A DNA stretch of 64,000 bases from Bacteroidales bacterium (GCA_016933335.1 JAFGBD010000074.1:22353-86352); one strand, 5' to 3'. Positions 19,363 through 31,362 are shown, numbered from the stretch's first letter. Program-made: numbers and translations. The notes: generated from the sequence alone by a model not told the origin.

Positions 19363-19392
19363 AAAAAAAGCTATCCGGTCACGGATAGCTTC
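19363..19392 (-). terminator. Terminator of the ribosomal superoperon/eno
   Basis: On the minus strand AAGCTATCCG-TGAC-CGGATAGCTT is a perfect 10-bp stem with a 4-nt loop, followed at once by a T-run. It lies about 23 nt after the eno stop codon and is the clearest terminator in the window. Confidence 0.93.
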
Positions 19393-19414
19393 TGCATTTT
19401 AAGTTATAAACCGA

Positions 19415-20734
<1,320 letters not shown>

Positions 20735-20802
20735 CTAACTGATTTAGCGAATGAAATGAGCGATCTCATAAGCCCACCTAATAAATAATATATATTCTTG
20801 AT

Positions 20803-20835
20803 AAAAAAGGGACAGAGAAAAAATGCTCTTTATCC
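20803..20835 (-). terminator. Probable terminator after rplQ
   Basis: On the minus strand GGGAtaaAGAG, an A/T-rich loop and CTCTgTCCC, then six T. The stem is imperfect (a small internal bulge). It lies about 40 nt after the rplQ stop and would partly separate eno from the alpha operon. Confidence 0.55.
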
Positions 20836-20875
20836 CTTATCAGATACTTTTTTTAGGATCAATGCGAAGGATTTT

Positions 20876-21766
20876 CTATGCTTTCTTTTCTTCATCTTCT
20901 GCATTATCCTCTTTTTTTTCTTCCTTTGTTTCAGGCTTATCTTCATTAACATCTTCTTTCGCGGCTCCGGCAATTTTTTCAGCAGAGGCTTCGGTGGTTT
21001 TTTCAGCTGCAGGTCCGGCAGCAGGTTCTGCTTCGGCTTTTTCAGCGGAGACTTCGGCAGCATCTTCAGCTTCGGCTATTTCTGTTTCAGCTTTTGCAGT
21101 TTTATCATCTGCCTGGATGTCTTGGTCCTTTGTTTCGGGGGACTGTGATGCGGTATCCTGTTTTGCTGTTCCCGCTTCCTTTACAGGGGTTTCGGTTGCC
21201 GGCTCTGAAGCTTCTGCAGCGGCCTCCTTCTTTGAAGCTTCCGTGACGGTCTTTTTCTCGGCGGCCTGCGTTTCAGTACCCTCTTTTACGATTCCGGCTT
21301 CCTCTGTTGCAGCTTTTGTTTCAGTTTCTTCCTTTTTCTTCCCGCCACCTCTTCTGCGGCGTTTCCCCGTCCTGCCTTCTGCTTCTGACCTGGCAGCCAG
21401 CATGTTTTCATTGTAATCAACAAGTTCAATGACACACATGTCAGCACTGTCGCCTGCGCGATATCCGGTCTTCAGAATTCTGGTATATCCGCCCGGCCTT
21501 TCCAGGATTTTCGGGGAGATTTCCCTGAACAATTCAGAAACAGCATCTTTATTCTGCAGATAGCCAAAAACAACCCTCCTGGAATGTGTTGAATCCTCCT
21601 TTGATTTGGTAATCAAAGGTTCGATATAGGTTCTTAATGCTTTGGCCTTTGCTACAGTGGTTTTTATCTTTTTGTGCATAATAAGCGAGGTTGCCATGTT
21701 GGCAAGCATAGCCTTACGGTGATTACTTTTTCTCCCTAAATGATTAATTTTCTTACTGTGTCGCAT
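20876..21766 (-). CDS. rplQ: 50S ribosomal protein L17 with a long C-terminal tail
   Basis: Residues 1-120 are canonical L17 ([49 protein letters not shown]), placed near the exit tunnel of the 50S subunit. The protein then continues for about 175 residues: a basic patch ([12 protein letters not shown], about 134-145) and about 150 residues rich in Ala, Glu, Lys and Thr with no predicted fold. L17 is usually 115-170 aa, so the tail is unusual. There is no frameshift and the tail is in frame to the stop. It is the last ribosomal gene of the alpha block, 49 nt after rpoA. Confidence 0.96.
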   Translation of the reverse strand: MRHSKKINHLGRKSNHRKAMLANMATSLIMHKKIKTTVAKAKALRTYIEPLITKSKEDSTHSRRVVFGYLQNKDAVSELFREISPKILERPGGYTRILKTGYRAGDSADMCVIELVDYNENMLAARSEAEGRTGKRRRRGGGKKKEETETKAATEEAGIVKEGTETQAAEKKTVTEASKKEAAAEASEPATETPVKEAGTAKQDTASQSPETKDQDIQADDKTAKAETEIAEAEDAAEVSAEKAEAEPAAGPAAEKTTEASAEKIAGAAKEDVNEDKPETKEEKKEDNAEDEEKKA

Positions 21767-21815
21767 CTCAATTAAAAATTTAAGACCTGTACAGGTCTTT
21801 TCACCTAATGATTAT

Positions 21816-22808
21816 TTATTCTTTTTCAAGCTTGTACTTTGAGACATCCATTCCGAATGACAGATTCATACCCTCCAGAAGTTCATCCAGCTCTGTAAGT
21901 GATTTTTTACCAAAGTTTCTGAATTTCAGGAGATCGTTTTTATTGAATTTGACCAGGTCTCCAAGTGTTTCAACCTCGGCTGCTTTAAGGCAATTAAGTG
22001 CCCTGACCGATAGATCAAGATCAACCAGTTTTGTTTTAAGCAGCTGTCTCATATGCAGAATTTCTTCATCAAATTCTTCATTTGTTGAACCTTCCTCAGA
22101 ATCGAGAGTAATTTTTTCATCTGAAAACAGCATGAAATGATATATCAGAATTTTAGCCGCTTCCTTTAGTGCATCTTTCGGATGAATGGAGCCGTCGGTC
22201 AGAATTTCAAACACCAGCTTTTCATAGTCGGTTTTCTGTTCCACCCTGTAGTTTTCAACAGCATACTTTACATTCTTTATGGGTGTAAAAATGGAGTCGA
22301 CAGGGATGACACCAAATTCAGCATCAAGGGGTTTGTTCTCTTCTGCAGGAACATATCCGCGACCTTTATTGATACTGATTTCCATGTTGAACTCAACATC
22401 AGACTCCATGTGGCATATTTCCAGATCAGGATTCAGTACTTCAAAACCGCTGAGAAATCTGTTAAGATCACCTGCTTTAAATATTTCCTGTCCCGTTAAC
22501 TTAATAAACACCTTTTCGTCTTTGATGTCTTCGATCAGTCTTTTAAACCGGATTTGTTTCATATTCAGGATGATGTCAGTAACATCCTCAATAACACCGG
22601 TTAGTGTAGAGAATTCATGTTCAACACCGTCAATTTTGATAGTGGTTATAGCATATCCCTCCAAAGATGACAGAAGGATTCTCCGGAGGGCATTCCCGAC
22701 AGTAATGCCATAGCCCGGTTCCAACGGACGAAATTCGAATTTGCCGAATTTGTCGTCCGATTCTATCATAATGACTTTATCGGGTTTCTGAAAAGCTAAA
22801 ATTGCCAT
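21816..22808 (-). CDS. rpoA: RNA polymerase alpha subunit
   Basis: A 330-aa alpha subunit of RNA polymerase. The N-terminal assembly domain ([31 protein letters not shown]) is followed by a linker and the alpha-CTD ([37 protein letters not shown]) that contacts DNA and regulators. The ORF-track start is TTG at 22817; the ATG at 22808 gives the usual [10 protein letters not shown] start. It lies between rpsD and rplQ, the standard alpha-operon order. Confidence 0.98.
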   Translation of the reverse strand: MAILAFQKPDKVIMIESDDKFGKFEFRPLEPGYGITVGNALRRILLSSLEGYAITTIKIDGVEHEFSTLTGVIEDVTDIILNMKQIRFKRLIEDIKDEKVFIKLTGQEIFKAGDLNRFLSGFEVLNPDLEICHMESDVEFNMEISINKGRGYVPAEENKPLDAEFGVIPVDSIFTPIKNVKYAVENYRVEQKTDYEKLVFEILTDGSIHPKDALKEAAKILIYHFMLFSDEKITLDSEEGSTNEEFDEEILHMRQLLKTKLVDLDLSVRALNCLKAAEVETLGDLVKFNKNDLLKFRNFGKKSLTELDELLEGMNLSFGMDVSKYKLEKE

Positions 22809-22826
22809 AAAATTCAATTATTTTTA

Positions 22827-23432
22827 TTATTTAGAATACAATTCTACGATCAGTTGTTCCTTAATATTTTCAGGAATGTCTTCACGTGACGGGAGATTAA
22901 GGATCTTTCCTGTCATAAGACCTGAATCCCACTCCAGCCACGATGAACTGGTTTTTCTGCCAGATAATGAGTTGTTTATAACTTCAAGTGATTTCGATTT
23001 TTCCCTTACACCGACAATGTCTCCCGCACGCAGGATCATGGAAGGGATGTTCACAACATCACCATTTACAGTGATATGCCGGTGGGTTACAAGCTGTCTT
23101 GCAGACCTTCTGGTTGGAGCTATACCAAGCCGGTAGATGACATTGTCAAGCCTTGATTCAAGAAGCTGCAGCAGTAATTCTCCGGTGACACCTTTGCTGC
23201 TTTGTGCTTTCTCAAAAAGATTTTTGAATTGTCTTTCAAGCACTCCATAGGTGTATTTGGCCTTTTGCTTCTCTTTCAGCTGCAAGCCGTATTCTGATAA
23301 TTTTCTTCTTTTTTTATTGATACCATGTTGCCCGGGAGGATAATTCTTTTTTTCAAAATGCTTATCAACACCGTAGATGGGATCACCAAATTTTCTGGAA
23401 ATCTTTGTTGTTGGTCCTGTATATCTAGCCAT
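22827..23432 (-). CDS. rpsD: 30S ribosomal protein S4
   Basis: A 201-aa primary 16S rRNA-binding protein and, in many bacteria, autoregulator of the alpha operon. The S4 RNA-binding domain is seen in [24 protein letters not shown]. The N-terminus lacks the zinc-binding cysteines, so this is the zinc-free form. It lies between rpsK and rpoA, 33 nt after rpsK. Confidence 0.98.
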   Translation of the reverse strand: MARYTGPTTKISRKFGDPIYGVDKHFEKKNYPPGQHGINKKRRKLSEYGLQLKEKQKAKYTYGVLERQFKNLFEKAQSSKGVTGELLLQLLESRLDNVIYRLGIAPTRRSARQLVTHRHITVNGDVVNIPSMILRAGDIVGVREKSKSLEVINNSLSGRKTSSSWLEWDSGLMTGKILNLPSREDIPENIKEQLIVELYSK

Positions 23433-23465
23433 TTAGAATATATTTAACAGTTTTCAAATTAGGAA

Positions 23466-23855
23466 TCAGACTCTTCTTCTTGCCGGTGGTCTGCAGCCGT
23501 TATGTGGCAGAGGAGTCACGTCAACTATTTCGGTAACTTCAATTCCCGAGCTGTGGATAGTCCTGATAGCTGATTCACGTCCGGCACCAGGTCCCTTGAC
23601 AAATACTTTAACTTTACGCAAACCATTATCATATGCTATCTTGGCACAATCTGCCGCTGCCATCTGTGCAGCATAGGGCGTGTTCTTTTTGGAACCCTTA
23701 AAACCCATTTTGCCGGCTGATGCCCAGGATATTACCTGACCCTGGTTATTTGTCAGGGTTATGATGATATTATTAAATGATGCATGAATGTGAGCCTGAC
23801 CAACCGGATCAACTTTAACAACTCTTTTTTTTGATGTTCCTGTTCTTTTTGCCAT
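23466..23855 (-). CDS. rpsK: 30S ribosomal protein S11
   Basis: A 129-aa platform protein of the 30S subunit. Motifs include [35 protein letters not shown] and the conserved C-terminus [18 protein letters not shown]. It starts 10 nt after rpsM, in standard order. Confidence 0.98.
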   Translation of the reverse strand: MAKRTGTSKKRVVKVDPVGQAHIHASFNNIIITLTNNQGQVISWASAGKMGFKGSKKNTPYAAQMAAADCAKIAYDNGLRKVKVFVKGPGAGRESAIRTIHSSGIEVTEIVDVTPLPHNGCRPPARRRV

Positions 23856-23865
23856 AATCTGATTC

Positions 23866-24243
23866 TTATTTTGTAGCCTTCTTCTTATTTGCTACCGTTT
23901 TTTTCCTTCCTTTTCTGGTGCGGGCGTTGTTTTTTGTACTTTGTCCCCGCACAGGCAAGCCAATTCGGTGTCTTACTCCCCTGTAGCAACCAATGTCCAT
24001 TAATCTTTTAATGTTAAGCTGTACCTGGGATCGAAGCTCGCCCTCAACCTTGATATTTTCGTTAATGATTTTTCTTATCAAGGTAATTTGATCGTCTGTC
24101 CAGTCTTTAACCTTGATATTATACTCGATGCCTGCCTTTTTAAGTATGTTTCTTGCAGTACTTCGACCAATTCCGAAGATATAGGTAAGACCTATTTCTC
24201 CTCTTTTGTTTTTTGGTAAATCGACACCTACGATTCTAGCCAT
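23866..24243 (-). CDS. rpsM: 30S ribosomal protein S13
   Basis: A 125-aa head protein of the 30S subunit that contacts P-site tRNA and the 50S bridge. It has the family start [26 protein letters not shown], the [17 protein letters not shown] segment and a lysine-rich C-terminal tail. It follows rpmJ after 40 nt. Confidence 0.98.
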   Translation of the reverse strand: MARIVGVDLPKNKRGEIGLTYIFGIGRSTARNILKKAGIEYNIKVKDWTDDQITLIRKIINENIKVEGELRSQVQLNIKRLMDIGCYRGVRHRIGLPVRGQSTKNNARTRKGRKKTVANKKKATK

Positions 24244-24283
24244 AAGTCATTCATTTAAATGTTTTCAGATTCTGAATAAATTA

Positions 24284-24400
24284 TCAACCCTGACGCTGTT
24301 TTAATTTAGGGTTTTTTTTATTGATGACATAAAGCCGCCCTTTTCGGCGGACAATTTTACAGTCTGAACTTCTTTTCTTTACAGATGCCCTTACTTTCAT
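24284..24400 (-). CDS. rpmJ: 50S ribosomal protein L36
   Basis: A 38-aa protein missing from the ORF track because it is too short. Translation reads [20 protein letters not shown] and ends [12 protein letters not shown]. It has a single cysteine, so it is the zinc-free form. It lies 15 nt after infA and before rpsM, the standard place in the spc/alpha junction. Confidence 0.96.
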   Translation of the reverse strand: MKVRASVKKRSSDCKIVRRKGRLYVINKKNPKLKQRQG

Positions 24401-24415
24401 ATTATGTGTTCTTCT

Positions 24416-24634
24416 TTATTTATATCTAAATGTAATTCTTCCTTTCGTCAGATCATACGGCGACATCTCGATCCTGACTTTGTCTCCGGGCAATATTTTA
24501 ATGTAATGCATTCTCATTTTTCCTGAGATATGTGCTGTAATGATATGCCCGTTTTCAAGTTCAACCCTGAACATGGCATTTGATAATGCTTCTTTGATAA
24601 CACCATCTTGTTCAATTGAAGGTTGCTTTGCCAT
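24416..24634 (-). CDS. infA: Translation initiation factor IF-1
   Basis: A 72-aa OB-fold protein that binds the 30S A site during initiation. [29 protein letters not shown] and [16 protein letters not shown] are diagnostic. The ORF track extends it to 103 aa using an upstream start that overlaps map; the ATG at 24634 gives the family length and is 4 nt after the map stop codon. Confidence 0.97.
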   Translation of the reverse strand: MAKQPSIEQDGVIKEALSNAMFRVELENGHIITAHISGKMRMHYIKILPGDKVRIEMSPYDLTKGRITFRYK

Positions 24635-24638
24635 ATAT

Positions 24639-25436
24639 TTAAATTTTGAAATGCAAATACATGTTGTTTTCCATTTTGTTTTCAATGTATTCAAAGGTCG
24701 ACAAGACATTTGCCCTGTCTTTGTCAATTGCTACAGCATGCTCAAAATGTGCCGAAGGTTTATTATCCGCTGTGCGGATGGTCCATCCGTCTTTTTGCTG
24801 AATAATCTCTTTTCTTCCCAGATTGATCATCGGCTCTATGCAGATCACCATTCCTTTTTTTAACTTGATGCCTTTGCCCCGCTTCCCGTAATTGGGTACC
24901 TCAGGTGCTTCGTGCAGGTTTTTTCCCAACCCGTGACCAACCATTTCCCGCACAACTGATAATCCGGCATCCTCACAATGCTTTTGTATTGCGTAACCCA
25001 GGTCTCCAAGTCTTTTTCCCTCTATAGCCACTTCAATACCTTTGAACAGAGATTCTTTTGTTATTCTCAGCAATTCAGCAACTTCATCATCAATTTCACC
25101 GATTGCAAAAGTATATGCGGAATCACCATAATATCCGTCATAAATGATGCCGCAATCAATTGAAATGATATCTCCTTCCTTTAATTCGTAATCTGAAGGG
25201 ATTCCATGTACTACCTGGCTGTTTACAGAAGTACAAAGGGTATTAGGGTACCCTTTGTAATTTAAAAAACCGGGGATTCCCTTGTTATCACGAATATATT
25301 CCTCTGCATGCCGGTCAAGACTTAATGTTGTTATTCCAGGTTTAAGTATTCCTGCAATTTCAGCAAGTGTTTTGGAAACCAGCAAGTTGCTGTTTCTGAG
25401 CAGCTCAATCTCTTCTTCTGTTTTAATAAGAATCAT
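24639..25436 (-). CDS. map: Type I methionine aminopeptidase
   Basis: A 265-aa enzyme removing the N-terminal Met of new proteins. Metal and catalytic residues are present in order: His in VVHGIPS, Asp in ISIDCG, Asp in YYGDSAYTF, His in MVGHGLG, Glu in CIEPM, and Glu in AHFEHAVAI. The preferred start is the ATG at 25436; the track used a TTG one codon upstream. It lies between secY and infA, a normal Bacteroidota order. Confidence 0.97.
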   Translation of the reverse strand: MILIKTEEEIELLRNSNLLVSKTLAEIAGILKPGITTLSLDRHAEEYIRDNKGIPGFLNYKGYPNTLCTSVNSQVVHGIPSDYELKEGDIISIDCGIIYDGYYGDSAYTFAIGEIDDEVAELLRITKESLFKGIEVAIEGKRLGDLGYAIQKHCEDAGLSVVREMVGHGLGKNLHEAPEVPNYGKRGKGIKLKKGMVICIEPMINLGRKEIIQQKDGWTIRTADNKPSAHFEHAVAIDKDRANVLSTFEYIENKMENNMYLHFKI

Positions 25437-25456
25437 CAAAGAACGTGTTACGGGAA

Positions 25457-26782
25457 TTACATTGCCGAAGCAATCCCTCCGGCTCTTCCCTTTATTCTGC
25501 CTGACTTCATAAGTCCGTCATAATGTCGCATCAGCAGGTGACTTTCTATTTGCTGAAGGGTATCCAGCACAACACCTACCATAATAAGTAACGAAGTGCC
25601 ACCATAGAAATATGCAAATCCCGTTGAAATTCCGGCCATCATGGCAAATGCAGGCATAATTGCGACAATTGCCAGAAACAATGAACCGGGAAGCGTAATT
25701 CTTGACATGATGGTATCAAGAAATTCTGCCGTTTTTCTGCCGGGCTTGACACCCGGAACAAATCCCCCGTTTTTCTTCATGTCCTCCGCCATCTGTGTCG
25801 GATTTATGGTGATGGCAGTATAGAAATAGGTAAATAAAACGATCAGCAGCGCATTGGTAAAATTATACCAGAAACCGGTAGGGTTCGCAAAGGCGGCAAT
25901 GAATCCGGATGCGCTGTCAGCTGTTACGTTTCTTGCAAAGGAAAGCGGTAACATCACAATTGCCTGCGCAAATATAATGGGCATCACTCCGGCAGCATTA
26001 ACCTTAAGAGGTATATACTGCCTGACTCCGCCGTATTGTTTATTGCCAACAATCCTCTTGGCATATTGTACCGGTATTCTCCTGGTACCTTGCACCAGTA
26101 AAATACTGACAACGAAAACAAGAAACAGAAATATGATTTCTACCAGGAACATGACAAGTCCGCCACCGGCCTTTTCAAGGCGTGATGTTAATTCTGTCAC
26201 AATGGCAAACGGGAACCGGGCAATGATACCAATCATAATGATCAAAGATATACCGTTTCCTATTCCTTTATCGGTAATACGCTCGCCCAGCCACATGATA
26301 AACATGGTACCTGAGGTGAGAATAGTTACAGAGAGGAACAATCTCCAGAACCTTGTGATAGTGGGGATCCATGCATTATCCGGAATAATTGTCAGGTAGG
26401 AAGGTGCCTGTACCAGCAATATTACAATTGTTAACCACCTGGTAATCTGGTTGATTCTTCTTCGACCACTTTCGCCTTCCTTCTGTAATCGCTGAAAATA
26501 CGGAACCGCAACTCCTAATAACTGGATGACAATTGAAGCAGATATATAAGGCATAATACCCAGTGCAAAAACAGATGCCCTGGAAAAAGCACCTCCGGAA
26601 AATATATCAATGATTCCAAGTACACCTTCGGTCTTAATATCCAGCAGTATGGGATCCACTGTAGGTAATACGATATGAGCCCCCAAACGGTATATGACCA
26701 GGATCATTAGGGTATACATAATCCTTGAGCGTAGTTCCTCAATCTTGTAGATATTTTTTAAGGTTTCAATGAGAGCTTTCAT
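25457..26782 (-). CDS. secY: Protein translocase subunit SecY
   Basis: A 441-aa, 10-helix channel subunit of the Sec translocon in the inner membrane. Visible landmarks are the start region RSRIMYTLMILVIYRLGAHIVLP, the plug/TM2 region FSGGAFSRASVFALGIMPYISASIVIQLL and GGTSLLIMVGVVLDTLQQIESHL near the end. It starts 4 nt after rplO, as is usual at the end of the spc block. Confidence 0.98.
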   Translation of the reverse strand: MKALIETLKNIYKIEELRSRIMYTLMILVIYRLGAHIVLPTVDPILLDIKTEGVLGIIDIFSGGAFSRASVFALGIMPYISASIVIQLLGVAVPYFQRLQKEGESGRRRINQITRWLTIVILLVQAPSYLTIIPDNAWIPTITRFWRLFLSVTILTSGTMFIMWLGERITDKGIGNGISLIIMIGIIARFPFAIVTELTSRLEKAGGGLVMFLVEIIFLFLVFVVSILLVQGTRRIPVQYAKRIVGNKQYGGVRQYIPLKVNAAGVMPIIFAQAIVMLPLSFARNVTADSASGFIAAFANPTGFWYNFTNALLIVLFTYFYTAITINPTQMAEDMKKNGGFVPGVKPGRKTAEFLDTIMSRITLPGSLFLAIVAIMPAFAMMAGISTGFAYFYGGTSLLIMVGVVLDTLQQIESHLLMRHYDGLMKSGRIKGRAGGIASAM

Positions 26783-26786
26783 TTAA

Positions 26787-27233
26787 TTATATTTTTGTGG
26801 CACTTCCCTGCAATGCTTCTATAGCAGAACTGGCTGACCTGGAAAAGGCATGTGCTTTGACATCCAGTTTCAGGGTAAGTTTACCATTGCCCAGTATTTT
26901 AATTAAATCGTTTTTAGATGCAAGTCCGGCTTTAACTATGGTTTGAACATCAATAGAATCAGTCTTGATCTTTTCAGCAAGTTTCTGAAGTGTATCCAGA
27001 TTGATTCCTTTGTATTCCTTTCTGTTGATATTCTTAAAACCATATTTTGGAATTCTTCTCTGCAAGGGCATCTGACCTCCCTCGTGTCCGATCTTTGTTT
27101 TATACCCGGAACGGGATTTAGCACCTTTATGTCCTCTGGTGGCAGTTCCTCCTTTTCCGGATCCCTGGCCCCGTGCTATCCTTTTTCTGCTTTTAAGCGA
27201 TCCCTTTGCTGGTTTCAATGTACTCAAGTCCAT
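26787..27233 (-). CDS. rplO: 50S ribosomal protein L15
   Basis: A 148-aa 23S rRNA-binding protein. The N-terminus MDLSTLKPAKGS followed by RIARGQGSGKGGTATRGHKGAKSRSG is typical. The track starts at a TTG 6 codons earlier; the ATG at 27233 matches the family. It lies 28 nt after rpmD. Confidence 0.97.
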   Translation of the reverse strand: MDLSTLKPAKGSLKSRKRIARGQGSGKGGTATRGHKGAKSRSGYKTKIGHEGGQMPLQRRIPKYGFKNINRKEYKGINLDTLQKLAEKIKTDSIDVQTIVKAGLASKNDLIKILGNGKLTLKLDVKAHAFSRSASSAIEALQGSATKI

Positions 27234-27261
27234 ATGATCATGATTATGCAATTGTTCAAAA

Positions 27262-27441
27262 CTATAATTCTTCGACAGTTATCAGATGGCTCACTTTTTT
27301 TACCATACCCAGAATCTGAGGTGTTGCTTCAAGTTCACGGGTACTGTTAAGTTTTCTGAGACCGAGTGCCTGAAGTGTTCTCTTCTGTCTTTCTGTGCTT
27401 CCTATCTTACTTTTTGTATATTTAATTCTGATTTTGGTCAT
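27262..27441 (-). CDS. rpmD: 50S ribosomal protein L30
   Basis: A 59-aa protein (MTKIRIKYTKSKIGSTERQK and ending MVKKVSHLITVEEL). The ORF track merges it with 53 residues of shadow frame from rpsE; the ATG at 27441 gives the family length. It lies between rpsE and rplO. Confidence 0.96.
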   Translation of the reverse strand: MTKIRIKYTKSKIGSTERQKRTLQALGLRKLNSTRELEATPQILGMVKKVSHLITVEEL

Positions 27442-27460
27442 AAATTTATGTTTTTCAGAA

Positions 27461-27979
27461 CTAACCGTTAAACACTTTTGTAATATTAACACTACGCTGC
27501 TGTGCAATCGTATATGCATCTCTGAGTTCAAGCAGGGCCATAAAAGTTGCCTTAACCAGATTGTGAGGATTTGATGATCCTTTTGATTTGGCAAGGACAT
27601 CTTTTATCCCCACGGTTTCAAGAACTGCACGCATTGCTCCGCCTGCTTTAACACCTGTTCCGCCTGAGGCCGGTTTGATAAACACCTGTGCACCTCCGTA
27701 TTTTGCTATCTGTTCATGTGGAATGGTGCCATTGATGACAGGAACTTTAATCAGGTTTTTCTTGGCATCTTCCACTCCTTTTGCAATAGCAGTTGTGACT
27801 TCACTGGCTTTACCAAGTCCGTAACCAACAATGCCGTCCTCATTTCCGACAACAACAATTGCCGAAAAACTGAATGTCCTTCCGCCCTTTGTGACCTTGG
27901 TAACTCTCTGGATACTTACCAGACGGTCTTTAAGGTCCAGGTCTATTGTTTTAACTTTTCTGATGGTTGATGTTGACAT
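27461..27979 (-). CDS. rpsE: 30S ribosomal protein S5
   Basis: A 172-aa 30S protein involved in mRNA unwinding and decoding accuracy. It shows [21 protein letters not shown], the [10 protein letters not shown] segment and the C-terminal [16 protein letters not shown]. It follows rplR after 6 nt. Confidence 0.98.
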   Translation of the reverse strand: MSTSTIRKVKTIDLDLKDRLVSIQRVTKVTKGGRTFSFSAIVVVGNEDGIVGYGLGKASEVTTAIAKGVEDAKKNLIKVPVINGTIPHEQIAKYGGAQVFIKPASGGTGVKAGGAMRAVLETVGIKDVLAKSKGSSNPHNLVKATFMALLELRDAYTIAQQRSVNITKVFNG

Positions 27980-27985
27980 GATACT

Positions 27986-28345
27986 TTAAAATTTTAAACC
28001 TGCTTCTCTGGCTGATTCTGCCAATGCTTTAACTCTTCCGTGGTACAGATAGCCATTCCGGTCAAAAACCACGTTGGTAATTCCTGCTTCTTTCGATTTT
28101 TCAGCAGCAAGTTTACCAACAAGTTTTGCCTGCTCAGACTTGTTAATATCCTTCTTTTCTGCAATACTCCTGTTCAGTGATGATACCGACAAAAGTGTTT
28201 TGCCTTCGTTATCGTCAATGAACTGGACATATATTTGTTTATTGCTTCTGAATACTGACATACGGGGCCTTTCTTTTGTGCCCGAAATATGCTTCCTGAT
28301 TCTGTGCTTTATTCTTATTCTTCTTCTTTGTACTGTAAGAGTCAT
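27986..28345 (-). CDS. rplR: 50S ribosomal protein L18
   Basis: A 119-aa 5S rRNA-binding protein. [20 protein letters not shown] and [20 protein letters not shown] are family signatures. It lies 17 nt after rplF. Confidence 0.98.
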   Translation of the reverse strand: MTLTVQRRRIRIKHRIRKHISGTKERPRMSVFRSNKQIYVQFIDDNEGKTLLSVSSLNRSIAEKKDINKSEQAKLVGKLAAEKSKEAGITNVVFDRNGYLYHGRVKALAESAREAGLKF

Positions 28346-28362
28346 TTTACAATGATTTAAAA

Positions 28363-28920
28363 TTATGTTGCACTGGCAGTTTTTCCGGCTTTTTTCCTTA
28401 TTTGTTCACCGACAAACCTGATGCCTTTCCCTTTATAGGGTTCAGGTTTCCTCAAAGAGCGTATTTTGGCTGCAACCTCGCCCAGCAGCTGTTTGTCGGC
28501 ACTTGTCAGCGTGATCACCGGATTGCTTCTCTTTTCAGTTTTTGCTTCAATTTTTATTTCCTTGGGTACCATGATATGTATGTCATGAGAATAACCCAGG
28601 CTCAATTCAAGTATCTGACCTTTTACTTCGGCTTTATATCCAACCCCGACCAATTCCTGTTGTATGGTGAATCCTTGTGAGACACCCGTTATCATGTTAT
28701 TGACAAGAGCTCTGTAAAGTCCGTGCATACTGCGGTGTCTTTTCTGGTCGGTTGGTCTCTCAAACGACACCTCACTGTCATTTACCTTCACAGTGATGTC
28801 CCGGTCTACTTTGCGTGTCAGTTCACCTTTCGGCCCTTTTACTGTAACAATGTTATCCGGACTAACAGTGACTGTTACGCCTTCAGGAATTGTAACTGGC
28901 TGTTTTCCTATTCGTGACAT
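28363..28920 (-). CDS. rplF: 50S ribosomal protein L6
   Basis: A 185-aa protein near the factor-binding site of the 50S subunit. [15 protein letters not shown] starts it; the C-terminal [23 protein letters not shown] is diagnostic. It lies 16 nt after rpsH. Confidence 0.98.
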   Translation of the reverse strand: MSRIGKQPVTIPEGVTVTVSPDNIVTVKGPKGELTRKVDRDITVKVNDSEVSFERPTDQKRHRSMHGLYRALVNNMITGVSQGFTIQQELVGVGYKAEVKGQILELSLGYSHDIHIMVPKEIKIEAKTEKRSNPVITLTSADKQLLGEVAAKIRSLRKPEPYKGKGIRFVGEQIRKKAGKTASAT

Positions 28921-28936
28921 TTGTTATTCCTCCGGT

Positions 28937-29332
28937 TTAATAAACATAACATAATACTTCTCCTCCGATATTCTGCACCCTGGCCTCCTTGTCTGTCATC
29001 ACTCCTTTTGATGTGGACAGAATCGCAATTCCCATACCATTGAGTACTCTGGGTACTTTCTTTTTGTCAACATATTGTCTTAATCCGGGTCTGCTGATTC
29101 TCTCAAGCGATTTAATGGCCGGCAGTTTGGATTCCGGATGATATTTCAGTGCGATTTTGATTTTGCCCTGAAGCTTATCGTTTTCAAATTTATAATTCAG
29201 GATATATCCTTTATCATAAAGAATTCTTGTAATATCTTTCTTCAGGTTTGAAGCCGGAATTTCAACAATCTTATGCTTTGCCATGATTGCGTTTCTGATT
29301 CTGGTCAGATAATCTGAAATTGGATCTGTCAT
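28937..29332 (-). CDS. rpsH: 30S ribosomal protein S8
   Basis: A 131-aa primary 16S rRNA binder. [20 protein letters not shown] and the C-terminal [26 protein letters not shown] are diagnostic. It lies 20 nt after rpsN. Confidence 0.98.
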   Translation of the reverse strand: MTDPISDYLTRIRNAIMAKHKIVEIPASNLKKDITRILYDKGYILNYKFENDKLQGKIKIALKYHPESKLPAIKSLERISRPGLRQYVDKKKVPRVLNGMGIAILSTSKGVMTDKEARVQNIGGEVLCYVY

Positions 29333-29352
29333 ATTTTACCTTGTATTATAAA

Positions 29353-29622
29353 TTACCAACTCGCTTTCTTAATACCCGGGATCAGTCCCTGCGAAGCCAT
29401 CTCCCTGAAACAAATCCTGCTTATACCAAATTGCCTGATGTATCCTTTGGGCCTGCCTGTAAGCTTACACCGGTTATGGAGTCTTATCGGGTTTGAATTT
29501 CTGGGCAGCCTGCTGAGGGCCTGATAATCACCTTCCTTTTTAAGTCTGGCTCTTTTTTCTGCATATCTTGCAACAAGTTTTGCCCTTCTTATTTCACGGG
29601 CTTTCATTGATTCTTTTGCCAT
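29353..29622 (-). CDS. rpsN: 30S ribosomal protein S14 (zinc-free form)
   Basis: An 89-aa protein of the 30S head. The [20 protein letters not shown] and [18 protein letters not shown] segments are diagnostic. It has no CxxC pairs, so it is the longer zinc-independent type. The ORF-track start (29688) runs into rplE; the ATG at 29622 is 1 nt after the rplE stop codon. Confidence 0.97.
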   Translation of the reverse strand: MAKESMKAREIRRAKLVARYAEKRARLKKEGDYQALSRLPRNSNPIRLHNRCKLTGRPKGYIRQFGISRICFREMASQGLIPGIKKASW

Positions 29623-29623
29623 G

Positions 29624-30181
29624 TTAATTTCTTTTAATATTTTTAAAGGGTAGTCCGAATTCCCGCAAAAGGGCAAATCCTTCTTCATCGGTATTTGCAG
29701 TTGTCACAAATGTTATTTCCATCCCGATTATTTTATTGATCTTATCAATATCGATTTCGGAGAAAATGATTTGCTCACTTACTCCCAGGGTATAATTGCC
29801 CCTGCCATCCAGTTTGTTGTTCACTCCCTTGAAATCCCTTATTCTGGGCAGTGCTATGCAAATAAGCCTTTCAAGGAATTCGTACATTTTATCCTTTCTC
29901 AGGGTTACTTTTACTCCGATCGGCATCTTTCGGCGCAACTTGAAATTGGAAATGTCTTTTTTAGACATCGTCTGGATTGCTTTTTGACCGGCAATCAATG
30001 CAAGCTCCTCCTGTGCAATGTCAACCATCTTCTTATCTGCCACTGCCTGACCCACGCCCTGGTTGATTATTATTTTTTCCAATCTGGGCACCTGCATAAC
30101 TGTCTTATAGCCAAATTCTTTCATCAAAGCTGGCACAATTTCGGATTTATACCTGGTTTTTAAATTTGGTTCGTAAGCCAT
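29624..30181 (-). CDS. rplE: 50S ribosomal protein L5
   Basis: A 185-aa 5S rRNA-binding protein that contacts P-site t[42 protein letters not shown] and [19 protein letters not shown] are diagnostic. The ATG at 30181 shares one base with the rplX stop codon (TGATG), so the two are translationally coupled. Confidence 0.98.
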   Translation of the reverse strand: MAYEPNLKTRYKSEIVPALMKEFGYKTVMQVPRLEKIIINQGVGQAVADKKMVDIAQEELALIAGQKAIQTMSKKDISNFKLRRKMPIGVKVTLRKDKMYEFLERLICIALPRIRDFKGVNNKLDGRGNYTLGVSEQIIFSEIDIDKINKIIGMEITFVTTANTDEEGFALLREFGLPFKNIKRN

Positions 30182-30510
30182 CACTTGATCTCCTCCCCTG
30201 ATTTTTTAGAATATCTGACAAGTTTATTGTCTTTATTTAGTTTTCTGCCTATTCTGGCAGGTTTACCCGAAGAAGGATCAAGAAGCATCAGGTTTGAAAT
30301 GTGAATGGTAGCTTCTTTTTTTATGATACCTCCCTGGGGGGCTTTTGCATTAGGTTTGGTATGCTTTGATACCAGGTTGATACCCTCAACAATAGCTCTT
30401 TCAGAATTTTTTAAGACTTCAAGAACCCTGCCTTTCTGTCCCTTATACTCACCGGTGTTCACATAGACTGTGTCACCTTTCTTGATGTGCAATTTCTTAT
30501 GCATTGACAT
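30181..30510 (-). CDS. rplX: 50S ribosomal protein L24
   Basis: A 109-aa assembly-initiator protein with an N-terminal KOW motif ([23 protein letters not shown]). Starts at Met1 or Met3 are both possible. It follows rplN after 6 nt. Confidence 0.98.
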   Translation of the reverse strand: MSMHKKLHIKKGDTVYVNTGEYKGQKGRVLEVLKNSERAIVEGINLVSKHTKPNAKAPQGGIIKKEATIHISNLMLLDPSSGKPARIGRKLNKDNKLVRYSKKSGEEIK

Positions 30511-30516
30511 TTGTTT

Positions 30517-30882
30517 TTATAATACTTCAGGTGCCAGTGATACAATCTTCATATACTTATCCCTCAGTTCCCTCGCTACAGGTCCGAAAATACGTGTACC
30601 TCTGAGTTCATCAACGTTGTTCAGCAGAACGCATGCATTATCATCAAACCGGATATATGAACCGTCATTTCTTCTGATTTCTTTTTTGGTTCTTACAACA
30701 ACTGCTTTGCTAACGGTTCCTTTTTTGATATCTCCTGAAGCAATGGCACTTTTGACAGTCACCACGACTTTATCCCCGATACTTGCATAGCGTTTGCCTG
30801 TTCCTCCAAGAACACGAATACAGAGAACCTCCTTGGCTCCGCTGTTATCGGCAACTGTTAATCTACTTTCCTGTTGTATCAT
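30517..30882 (-). CDS. rplN: 50S ribosomal protein L14
   Basis: A 121-aa protein at the subunit interface. [20 protein letters not shown] and [28 protein letters not shown] are diagnostic. It lies 2 nt after rpsQ. Confidence 0.98.
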   Translation of the reverse strand: MIQQESRLTVADNSGAKEVLCIRVLGGTGKRYASIGDKVVVTVKSAIASGDIKKGTVSKAVVVRTKKEIRRNDGSYIRFDDNACVLLNNVDELRGTRIFGPVARELRDKYMKIVSLAPEVL

Positions 30883-30884
30883 GA

Positions 30885-31142
30885 CTATTTGGCTCTTTCA
30901 ATGATTTCAACTAATCTCCAGCATTTATTTTTGCTTAAAGGACGGGTTTCCATAATGCGCACAAGGTCACCGACATTGCATTCATTCTTTTCGTCATGTG
31001 CCATGAACCTGGATGTCCTGTTTACGAATTTACCGTAAATAGGATGTTTCATCTTCCGTTTTTCAGCAACAACAATTGACTTGTTCATTCCGTTACTTAC
31101 TACAATACCAATCCTTTCTTTTCTAAGATTCCTTTTTTCCAT
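30885..31142 (-). CDS. rpsQ: 30S ribosomal protein S17
   Basis: An 85-aa OB-fold 16S rRNA binder. [19 protein letters not shown] and [23 protein letters not shown] are diagnostic. It lies 10 nt after rpmC. Confidence 0.98.
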   Translation of the reverse strand: MEKRNLRKERIGIVVSNGMNKSIVVAEKRKMKHPIYGKFVNRTSRFMAHDEKNECNVGDLVRIMETRPLSKNKCWRLVEIIERAK

Positions 31143-31152
31143 TTATCTTTAA

Positions 31153-31362
31153 TTAGCTTTTTTGCAAATTTTCCTGCATTTGTTTTTCTTTCAGAATGGT
31201 CTTCAGTCTTGCAAGATTACGTCTTGATGCCCTGATTTTCATAGGATTGTCAAGAGGAGAAATGGCATGGTTCAACTTCTGTTTGGTAATGAAGTTTTCT
31301 TCATTTTCAATTCTCTCAATGATTTCATTTAATGTTAATTCTCTGATCTCTTGAGGTTTCAT
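31153..31362 (-). CDS. rpmC: 50S ribosomal protein L29
   Basis: A 69-aa two-helix protein at the tunnel exit. MKPQEIRELTLNEIIERI and the ASRRNLARLKTILKEKQ helix are diagnostic. It lies 75 nt after rplP, the longest gap inside the S10 block, in which I see nothing else. Confidence 0.96.
   Translation of the reverse strand: MKPQEIRELTLNEIIERIENEENFITKQKLNHAISPLDNPMKIRASRRNLARLKTILKEKQMQENLQKS

Noticed and set aside
20823-21416. 197-aa plus-strand ORF rich in Ser and Phe
   Set aside because: It is the antisense shadow of the low-complexity L17 tail; no promoter or family features.
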